Source of the DNA: Danio rerio
Taxonomy: Eukaryota > Chordata > Actinopteri > Cypriniformes > Danionidae
Length of the DNA: 64,000 bases
NCBI RefSeq assembly: GCF_049306965.1
Contig: NC_133187.1
Coordinates: forward strand, 33,633,001 to 33,697,000
Direction: 5' to 3'
Part shown: positions 12,901-24,109 of the stretch, piece by piece
Numbering within the stretch: the stretch's first letter is position 1
Layout: each line of letters begins with the position of its first letter
Position numbers and translations under genes: made by a program
The notes under the pieces: model-generated
Databases searched by the model: none
Seen by the model: only the letters and a program-made list of their open reading frames with translations
Told to the model about the DNA's origin: nothing

Positions 12901-15900
12901 TTACAAAATGTGCTTTTAATGCATCAAGACAAAAAAAAAAAAGTGATATACTGTTTTTTTTTTTGTAAATAAGGAAGTGCCCAGTATATTTTTCTGAGTA
13001 AAAAGTAATGACTATTATACATTTCTATTATGTGCTATTGAACACACCCAGTAAAATAATTTAATGTAACAATATTTTACACACAAATACATATTTAAAA
13101 CAAAAATTATTTTATCACATATTAAAAGAGACTATTTAAGGATCACAGAGCAACCATAAAATATAAATTCTTTGTCGTTTTATACTTTTATATCTTTTAA
13201 CTATGTCTTAAACCAGTGTTTCTCAACCATGTTCCTGGAGGACCACCAACACTGCATGTTTTGGATGTTTCCATTGTCTGTCACACCCATTACAGTGCTG
13301 CGTCCCAATTTGCATACTTATACGGTGTCCTAAAAGTATGTACTTTTTTGTGAAGACTTTTGAGTATGTAACAAGAGGATGTAAATTTTGGGACATACAA
13401 ATTCACATCCAATGTGCAATGTTTTGTGGGCAATATTAGCGGTTAGACCAGGGGTTTCAAACTGGCGGCCCGCGGGCCATTTGCGGCCCTCAGTGCAATA
13501 TTTTGTGGCCCGCGCCGACCGCTGTACACTGACAGAATCAGCGGAGCGGGGAGAGAGAGCGCTCCCCGCTCTGCTGATTCTATCCGTACATAGCGGTCAC
13601 TGGCATTCCCCGCCCGCCGTGTTGTCGCGCGCGTTCTCATCAGCTGTGTTGTCGCGCGCGTACTCAAGAGCGGTGTTATCGCGCGCCTACTGAAGGGCGG
13701 GACCGAGGGTGTGTCGCGTCGCGGGGGCACTTTTGATCATTTTGGAAGGGCACTTTCTATGCAAGACTAAAAAGGGCATGTGCTCTGTACAGGTTGAGCC
13801 CTATGTGTGCACGTGCCTGCCCTGCATCTTATATATATCATAGGTAGAAACAGACTGGTACAGACAGATGTGACTGGAGTGGGGTGAGGGTGTTTTATTT
13901 ATACATATATACGCCTTTTTTTAGGTGAGGGAATGAAAGTTTTGAGTGAGTTCCCTCACTTTTTTCCCAGGACTTCAATAAGTCAAAGTACAGGTCTAGA
14001 CTTAATGATGATCATCTTCAAGCCATACTGAGGGTCTCAACTGCTTCCGCTCTAAAGCCAAATGTGGTTCAGATTTGTGAGAAGAAGCGCTGTCAAGTCT
14101 CTGGCAGCAAGAAGTAGGCAAAAGATGCCATGTTCAGAAGAACTGTTCATAATCTTCACTCAATGTTCTATTAATGTTCAGGACACTTCATGTTCAGAAG
14201 AAATAACTAAAACTTTTAATAATGACATTTGAGGACTTTTTTTTTGTGTGAAATCCCTTATGCGGCCCAGCCTCACCAAGACTTTGCCTCCTGCGGCCCC
14301 CCGGTAAATTGAGTTTGAGACCCCTGGGTTAGACTAACGACAGTTCTACTCTTCGAATTTCTACCGGAAATAGTAGACTATGTGGGAAACTTTGGAATCC
14401 TCTTTTCAACATACTACAGTTCGGGGCATACAAATTCTATTTTTGAATACTATTTAGGATGGATAGTATCCAAATTGCGACACAGCAAGATCTTTCAGTC
14501 TCTGCTAATGATCTGAATCAGATGTGTTTGGGTTGGTGCAGTATGCAAGTTTGACATCCAGTAGTTGAACTGGGTTTTGGGTTCCTGGATCAAAGCACAT
14601 GCAAACACAGATTGAGGACCAACAGAAGCAAGTGACCATTGAGCCTAAAGGCTGATTTAAGTCGTGTTCTATGTAAAAGCAACGACACATGATAGAAGGA
14701 ATATTTTCCAAATTAAAAGGAGTTTTTGTTCTATCCAACACCTCAAATTTATACTTTAGAAACGGCTTCATATTCTTGCAGCTGAACAACAGGATACACT
14801 GACAATGATCACCTCAGGTACACCTCATGTGCTTTTACAGTGTTAAATGATAACAATGTGAGTTTGAATGCCATTTTACATGACATTTATAGCCATACTA
14901 GTGAAAGCAGCAGATAGTTTACCTTAGACCTTGAAAATAAAATAAACCTTTGAAATTGAACTTTAACTGTGAAATAATGCAAATCAACACATATCAATGA
15001 TTAAGCATGTACATTTAATAATGTTGAAGAGGTTTCTTATGTATTAATTAGATTAGAAACCTTACCATTTTGTGCATATTCTGTGCCTCTGAATGGCTGT
15101 ATTTAACTTTCTGTCGTGTTTTGTCTGGTGCCCACAGCCAAATTGCTTATCACTGCAAATCTCATTAAGTAGCGTGTTGTTAGGACACAGGGTTAAAATG
15201 TAACCTGTCAACTAATGTTTATGTTCTTAATATTTTTATTATTTGCTAATTAATAACCTCATGTGAAATTCTGAATGTGCCTCTTATTTCAGAGTCTGCT
15301 AATGTGCACCGGAGGTTTCGTTTCAGTCATGGGTGCATGCTTTCTGAATGAATGAATGAATGAATGAATGAAGGAAATAAGTTGTTTTCCAAAAAGGCAA
15401 CCCTTATGCTGAATGATAATTGGCTAAAGTGGCAGTGGGCGGGTTAAAAGAACCAAAACAAAGACAACCGTTCACGTAACAGACATCTTCAAAGCAGAAT
15501 TACTGACTTGAGCATTGTTTTTCAGATAAACAAGAATGTTCACTTAGCTTGTTTCTTAATTATCTGTAAACATATTATGGTATTTTTATGCTTTAGAAGA
15601 GTCAAAAACTTACATACAGCACCATTAAGGAGACATGGAAAATGTGCAGAGTTGGTGGTCCTTCTGGAACATGGTTGAGTATCTTAAACCACTATGTATC
15701 ACACATTTCTTAGCAGCTTTCTATTCTATTCTATTCTATTCTATTCTATTCTATTCTATTCTATTCTATTCTATTCTATTCTATAATTTATTTTAATAAG
15801 TACAGATCAGAATGAGTATGTTTGTAAAATTTTTTTACCTAAATATATTTGTTATATTGGAACCAAGTTGTCAACTGTCATGGAAAATTGCATAAACATA

Positions 15901-18900
15901 TAGCATGTTTTAAATAGCCGAATACCATTATTCACTAGTGATAGTGAACATCATTCTGCTCATCATCGCATCTAAATTCTCGTGCAGTCTGGAGTGACTC
16001 CTGAAAGCGACAACCTCACCTTGTCATCCTCGGGGGCCATCGATCAGTCCTGTAACGGGACGCCTCTCTCCTCCACGATCACCTCCCCAGAGGGTACAGC
16101 GTTTCAGTCCACTAAACCTTGCTCACTAAAATGCACACCAGAACTCGATCGTTTACATCTGCTTGTTCTGTTCAGATCCAGTCAGCAGCAGCCTGGCTCA
16201 GTCAGTGATGTCCATGGCGTCGTCTCATAGTCAGCACTCTCAGATCAGCACAGACACTCTGTCCTCAATGTCTGGATCCTACATGGCTGGAGCCGAGGGG
16301 GAGGAGGCTGCTGAGACCCCAGCCGAGAGCAGAGCACCTTCACAACATGAGGGTGAGGTAAGAGAGTTAAAAGGCCTGGAAGCAGCACGTCATCGACTTC
16401 CGATGCTGTTGCTGAAGTTGATGGTTTTTTCAACATGATAATCCATCAGTCCGCTAGAAATCTAAATTTACAATGTTTATTCTTCTAACTCACGTTGTTT
16501 TTCATGAAGTCATCATGAAATAGAAGTTAAAATTGTCCTTTTTTTCTTCTATTGTGAAGTACATCCACTTGAAATGGTCCTGAAATTACAAATAAATGTA
16601 GGCCTGTCAATGATTTGGATTTAGATGCATGAAAGAATGGACTGTTGGAAGATGGGTGTTGATGGGCTAACAAAATTACATTTAAAAAGACTGACGAATG
16701 GATAAAAGCCATGCCAAAGTGAGACATGCCCTGATAACTCTTTCTGAAAGGCATTTCATGTGATCAGAAATGAAGAAAAGTCATTTTAAGAGGGCAGGGA
16801 AGGTTATGATATGTGATTAAAGATTCTCAGGGGAAATTATTTTGGTAAGACGATTTGATGGTCCGTATTGCACATTTTGTTAACTAAAAGTTGCACTGCA
16901 ACTACATGCCAATTACTTCTCATTTGAGTATTAGTAGTCTGTCTGTATAATATCTGATGAGACTGCTCTTCAACATTTAACTGACTATAAGAAACTTTGA
17001 AATAACATGTCAACTTCCTACATGTCAACCTAACAGTCTACTTATAATCTAATGAGAATTAGTTGGCATGTAGATGGAATGTAACTTAAATTACATTGAA
17101 AGAGACTGAAATTACACCTTTATTTTTTAATTTTTAATTTGAAACATGCTAGTTAATCCACTCTAAAAATGTTTGTTTTGGTTATTTTTAATGAAAGTCT
17201 GACCATTTTCTTCCGCCATTAAAGTGGCGGCTTTTGGTTGACGTAAGCTTGAGGGTTTTCATAGCAACTGTATATCAATATCCTTAACAATGCCCTTCTT
17301 ACCGTTAGTTTGCCATGAAAGAATAATACGCAAAATAAATCCCCATCCCCTATTCAATATTCTGTTTCAGTTGGAAGTACATCAACATACTGAAATAAAA
17401 GTCTAAGCAACATCTATGCCTGGTTGTTGTTTTAGAGGATTAAACCCAAAAATATGCACTTATTAACTATTTATTCAACCTTAAAGTGGTTACAAACCTT
17501 TTTGCATTTTTTTCTTCTGTTGAGTACAAAAGGAGATATTTTGAAGAAATTTGAAAACTGGTAACCATTGACTTCTATAGTAGGAAAAAATGCTGTGGAA
17601 GTAATTTGTTTGTACCAGTTTGCCAAATTTTGCTAAATATTTTTGTTTTGATAACAAGTTAATACAGTTATTATTTAGACGTTTATATTTCACTCACAAA
17701 TAAAAAAAAATTATGGTACTGTTATTAAAAAAAGATTATGTAAGACTGTGTATAAACTGGAATTTACACCAGGAATGAAACAAACCAAATCAAGCTTTAG
17801 CAAATGTATTTCAAGTGAACTAAAAAGAAGGAGCATGTGATATACTATACTGATTTGGCGCTTTGTGCATGTTTTGCTTGCTTGATATTAATTTGCAGTG
17901 AAAAGTTGAAAGCATAAATGTTGCAGTGGGATTTAGATAAAATAAACTGATGTATTTAAAAAAAACAGTAAATTAAAGTTGTTTCGTATTGAACCGTTTC
18001 TTCTATTTAATTTTTTTTTTTAAATAAAAGTTACATTTGTTTGTAGAGTTCTTATTTAATTATTTTTCATATTTTTCCTTTAAATACTAGAAAAGGGTTA
18101 GGATTTAACTTTTTTATTGAACTACATCTGCAGTCATTTGAGCATCAGTTCTGGCTTAAAATTATAATTAAAAAATACATCCTTAAGTAAAGACAAAATT
18201 GTTGTGCTCACTAAATTAAATTAGATTTATATGCATATTTTAAGATTAATTTTATGTTTTAAATTTACAATACTTCATAAAATGTCCTTAAATAGAGGTG
18301 TCTTATGTTAAATAATAAATTCTTAACCTAAAAAATAAACTGAACTTGCTCGCTTTGCTTAGAAATTTTGTACTGTTTAAAAAAATTAAAAGGTAATAAA
18401 TCATGGTAAATAATTGGCCAAAAATCAGTGTATTGCTACCAAAAACTTGCTAGAGCTATATTTATCACCATTGCAAAAACATTGAATAATTTAGAAGCTG
18501 TTTGTGCAAGTCATTGTATGTCTTACAGAGACCATATTTACATGTCTGCAGGATATCCCTAATGATGGAAAAGCGCATAACTTTGTGGCTGCCATTCTTG
18601 AAGAACAGGATTCAGAGGTGAAACATTGAAACAGTCGAAAATCTTAAACCAATAGATTTGTTTGAGATTGATCATTTATTTAGCTCTGTATTTCCATCCT
18701 TAGGGAAATGATGTGACTGAGGAAGATTGCGCATCTCCCACCAAAGAACATGGTAATTGTAACTTTAGCTATTGCCTGTAGTTTATTTATGGAAGCCAAT
18801 TTTCACCACTGAATAAAAAAATAAAAAGGGAAATGTAACTATTCATCTCACAATTCTGAATATTTTAGAGGTTCATATGAACATGCATTTGCTAGTAATT

Positions 18901-21900
18901 AAGAAATATGTGTAATTATAAGAATTAAAGTCAGAATTGCTAGGAAAATGGTCATAATTGGCAATTACACACTCGCAATTGAGAAGATTCTTCTGACAAT
19001 TCTGATGTTTTTCTCAGAATTGTGACATTGCAAATGTGAGTTATAAAGTCCTATTTGGAGAAAAGGTATTTTCTTATGTTTATACACAATTCCGACTTTA
19101 TAATTTGCAATTGCATGTTAAAAATTTAAAACCGTGAGATCAAATACCTTTTTTATTTTTATTTAGTGGAGGAAAGAAACATTCAATATAACATTAGCCT
19201 AAGGAATAGAAAAACCCTCTGCGATGTAGGTGGCACTTCATTCAACCTGCCTACACTCCTGCTTGATGAATAACTTGTGTTTGCAGGTGGGCCAAAGAGG
19301 CTGTTCACTACAAATATATTTATCACATGACTCATTTGAGGCGAATGTAGTTCAGTTTTCATGTTTTGTTTAATCAGCCCACATACAAGCACATTTGGCT
19401 TCTGAATTTTAGCAGATGCAGTTTTGTAAAGTGGAGATCAAAATTAGAGGTCACAGCTTATTTTGAGATATTTGAAAGAAACAGAAATTTAACAAAAAAT
19501 TTTGACTTAGTGGTAATTCCCTTAATTAACTGGCAGCCTAAATTTCCAGATTTCACTAGATTCCATCCAAAGATGTGAATTATACTTATGTGCACAACTG
19601 GAACATTGAAAAAACAACATCTGAGAATAAATTACTATTTCCATTCCATCCAAAACAGAATTTGCAGCAGTATAATAAGCCACTGTGGGCCTTTTTTATA
19701 AAATTTTGCACCTCAGAAGATGAAATTCAATGAATGCACAGTAGCTTTCGGAAGAACAAGACAGCTCTTTGGGAGCGCAGCCGCACAAAACAGTTCTGGA
19801 AGGTAATATACCAAACCACTGTGAGGATGAACTTTGGCTAAGAGATTTTAGAGTGACAGGCGTCACAGTGGCGCAGTGGGTAGCACAATCGCCTCACAGC
19901 AAGAAGGTCACTGGTTCGAGCCTCGGCTGGATAAGTTGGCATTTCTGTGTGAAGTTTGCATGTTCTCCTTGTGCTCGCCTGGGTTTCCTCTGGGTGCTCC
20001 GGTTTTCCCCACAGCCAATTTAGCTTATTCAGTTCACCTTTACCACATGTATTTGGACTAGGAGGGAAATCGGAGAACCCAGAGGAAACTCACGCAAACA
20101 CAGGGAGAACATTATAGAAACTTGTAGATTCCATACAAAATATGCAGCAGGTCTGACAGTTCTTGTCAGGTGACTTGCGGTGCGCTCGTGGAAATCTGAA
20201 GACGTCTTTAATTGGGTTTGCCTGGAAGGTGCAAGCTCGTTGCATTGCTTACGGGCATCACTCAATATGTGGTCACAAGCTATGCACCACCATTAGAAAT
20301 AACAAACTTGTGCGCAGAACAGACGCAATATGTGAACGGCTGCCATCATTTGCAATCTCCAGCAGTTTATTTTCTTCTTACACAGACACAGATGTGCTGG
20401 ATCACCTGATTTGTTGACAAATGCATTGCAGATCTAATCTTTGGCAGTTCATAGGTCCTTCACTGGGCCTTTTCCCCTTCACAAAGAAATTTTCCAAAGA
20501 CGTAAATTTGGGTGACCAAGATGTAACCAAGAGGATACAGTTCTTTTTTTTTTTAAATAAAAGATTTTTCATGCAGCACATTGGCGCAGTAGGTAGCACG
20601 ATCGCCTCACAACAAGAAGGTCGCTGGTTCGAGCCTCGGCTGGGTCAGTTGGCATTTCTGTATGGAGTTTGCATGTTCTCCCTGTGTTCACGTGGGTTTC
20701 CTCTGGGTGGTCCAGTTTCCCTCACAAGTCCAAAGACATGCGGTACTAATGAATTGGGTAAACAAAATAGTCCATAGTGTATGTGTATGAATGTGTGTGT
20801 ATGGATGTTTCCCAGTGATGGGTTGCAGCTGGATGGGCATTCGCTGCTTGAAACGTATGATGGATAAATTGGTGGTTCATTCCGCTGTGGCAACCTCTGA
20901 TTAATAAAGGGACTAAGCTGTAAAAAAATGAATAAATGAAGATTTTTCAAAATAAAAGATTGTTCAGATTCAGATAATAAATAAAACCGAAATAATTAAT
21001 GATTCCTTGTGTGGGCCGATACCAATTGATCCACAGAATGGCGGTCCACAGCCTGGGGGTTGAAGACCACAGATCCAGATGAAGCTTTCAGCCATAGCAA
21101 AAAATGCTGACCATTTTAAATCTGTGATTTCTAGAATATTTTATCTTTACAATGTCACTAATTCCGTCAAGTTGCCCAAAAATTTACAAAGACAATAAAG
21201 AAAAAACAAAAAACCCTTCCCTGCTCTCAACATCCAATCATCCAGCAATTATCATGCAGAGCAATGATCATTTTGATCTCCACAGTACAAATATTCCATT
21301 ATTGATTTTAGTTTTATAACAATTATTTTGAGCAATTAAGTAGTTTAATACAAGCAGTTGAGGTTTTGCTTTTTATTATAACCAGTCCCCTTTTGCATAT
21401 GCAGTTTTTGTTTTTATTTAATGCATTGTATGCTATTACCAATGTGAAAAAATGAATGTTCTTGTGCACGTGCCGATCGCATCCGCTCTGCTTTCACATT
21501 AAGTACTTGTGCATTCATCAACCACAGCCATTCCAAATGGCTAGCGAGCAGCATCCTGCGCCCCATCGTTCCCACCCCCCACCCCTCACTCGCTGCTCTG
21601 CCCTGCCCTGCCTCGGCTGCTCTTGTTTGACCTCTGACCTCGCTTGCAGGTGGGCGCAGGAGGAGCGAGGCGCCTTGTCCAGAGTTTGACAATAACAATC
21701 AGGGGCAGTCTGACACCCACTGTATGACAGGCCTGGACAATGAGCAGCCTCCTGACGGCCGATTCGCTGGTGAGTGGCAACCTCTCGAACATGGACTTTT
21801 TGATTTCCAAAACAGCAACTCTATTGGCTTTCTCTGCTTCATGCACGTCCTTACTTTGACCCCCCTATGTGTAACATCAATTGGTAGAACGGCAATCCCC

Positions 21901-24069
21901 TTTATCCTCTTCCACCTCCTCTTCTTTTGTGTGTGTTTATGTGTATGTGTGAGTTTATATCGTGTATGACTTGTTTCTATCTCTCTGGGTCATACTAAAG
22001 GCTAAGTTCATGTTCAGTGTCTGCCAGCTCAAAGTAGCTTCGCGTCTTCTCCTTTCGTTTTTACGTTCATCCCTTCATTTTTATGCTCACCCTCCCCCCT
22101 TTTTTGCCAGCATTTTCTGTTAATCCTCAAGGTTTGGATCATGTCATTCAGAGAAAGCATTCTCTCTGGGAGAACTAAATGAAGCTTTTCATATGAGATG
22201 TGTGATATTAAAATATGCGTCTTACGCTACTAATCTTCTTCATATTTCTATTCATCTTGAGTTCTATGTAGTTGAAAAGATACAGTTGCACCATAAGAAT
22301 TTGGGGACATAAGCCTCACTTAAATGTGTTTGAAGTTCTTTATATTGGATGAGTTTGTTTTTATACTATCAATTTTAATATTTATTATATTATATTAATT
22401 TAGTTTAAATTATTTAATTATATAAAATGTGTCTATTTAACATGATTTATTATTACTATACATTTGCTGTTGTTATTCGTTTTAAATGTTGTTTAAAGAG
22501 CCCCTATTATGCTCTAAGTAAAGTGAAATATATAGCTAAGGCTTAAATTTGAAAGTGGACTGTGTTTAAAACTATTGATTCATCTATAAAAGAGTGGACT
22601 CATAATATTTAGAATGAATCACCGCTGTAACGATTCTTTAGCCGTGTCGATGTGACATTGATACGAAACTCAAGCCTCGCCCAATTGTTGTGCAAGCATA
22701 TCCGGGGAAAATTGAAACCCCCGGCCCCGCCCACAAACACTGTAGATATAAAAAAAGGAAGACAAACACTGTAGCAGACGCCGGTTGAATCATGTTGTGA
22801 AGACAAGTGTGAGGGAAAGTTAGTGTTTTTTTACCTACCCAAAAATGAGGTTTAGAAGAGTGTTTGAAGTTAATTTTTGCAAAAATACCTCAGCATTATA
22901 GCCCCAGCCTTGTGCTGTGTTTGTGTCATTATTCTTGATGAGTGCTTCAGCAATCTACCTGCATACAATGTGGGACTCGTCTGCCGTTTGTTAAAGGATC
23001 AGAAAAGACTATTGATGTATGGGACTTTGTCAGAGCTTGACAGGAACTTTACAATGCGCAGTTCATGGATCAGTTTCTTCCTCCATTTCACAAGTGTACA
23101 AGTTTTCAAGGTCAAGTTTTTAAAATAGTTTAGCTTTTGCCACTGTGGATTAATACTGAATGTGTGTCCCTGTTTTTACTTATGGCTAAAAAAAGAGCAA
23201 TATACTAGTGTTTAACTCCATTGCTTTAAACTCCTGCATTGGGCTCATATACTCTGCACTCTGGCTACTTGTTGATAAGCCATGCTGGGGATTTCTCTCT
23301 GTCTCACGTTAAACGCAGTCTACCAATCACAACAGACTAGTTCATCGGACCAATCAGCACAGATTAGCATCGTGAGTCATTATGATAATTTAGTAAAAAC
23401 AAATGCATATTATAAAACAATGAAAGTGCTTTTTAACCTTGAATGCATATCAGACTGTTGTTGGACACCCCCAAAGCCAAAATATTACCTTTTTAAATGC
23501 ATAATAGTGGCTCTTTATAAAAGATTTTCCTATTAAACTGATTCTGTTTTTAAAATAGAATAATGTAATTGTGATCAATATTCCAATTCCAAGTTTATAA
23601 TATAATATAATATAATATAATATAATATAATATAATATAATATAATATAATATAATATAATATAATATAATATAATATAATATAATATAATATAATATAA
23701 TATAATGATACTCATAGTTATTAACTTTGCATGCATGTCCATATAGTGTTTGTGGTCACTTTAATTCATGTGTCCATTCAAGTCTTGTACTTACAGGGAG
23801 AAAACCCCTTACTTGAATGGCCACTTGAAATTTGAACACCCTCCTGATTAAAGATAAGGGTTTCCAGTAAGAAAGCAGTTGTTGTTGTTTTTTTCAAAAG
23901 GACTCTGACTACCACCATCCTCTCTCATTATTCTCTCATAAGCACCGAGCTTCTCCTCTCTCTCAATCCGACTCTCATTTTCTGTGGATGCCTGTTTAAT
24001 TCTGTTGATGTGTTGTAAATGTGCTGTTCTCTCTCTTTCCTGTCTCTGTTTTTCCTTCCATCATTTCCC

Positions 24070-24109
<40 letters not shown>

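Larger units (their letters stand above)
13214..14545. mobile_element. Outermost hAT-type MITE of a three-level nest
   Basis: Left half CAGTGTTTCTCAACCATGTT to CACCCATTACAG; right half AGATCTTTCAGTCTCTGCTA to ATCTGAATCAGATGTG. Joined, they form a CATTACAGATCTTTCAG core common in fish MITEs. The two halves are separated by the 13296-14487 insertion. Confidence 0.6.

Noticed and set aside
13388-13730. Overlapping ORFs of about 100 residues on both strands
   Set aside because: They lie in the GC-rich inverted arms of the hAT element and show no protein family.
20163-20417. 84-residue ORF next to the SINE chimera
   Set aside because: Two frames overlap equally well and no domain is recognised. 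Left as unassigned repeat-like sequence.
23594-23706. Regular array that could be mistaken for CRISPR-like repeats
   Set aside because: It is a perfect 5-bp microsatellite without spacers, in a vertebrate intron.
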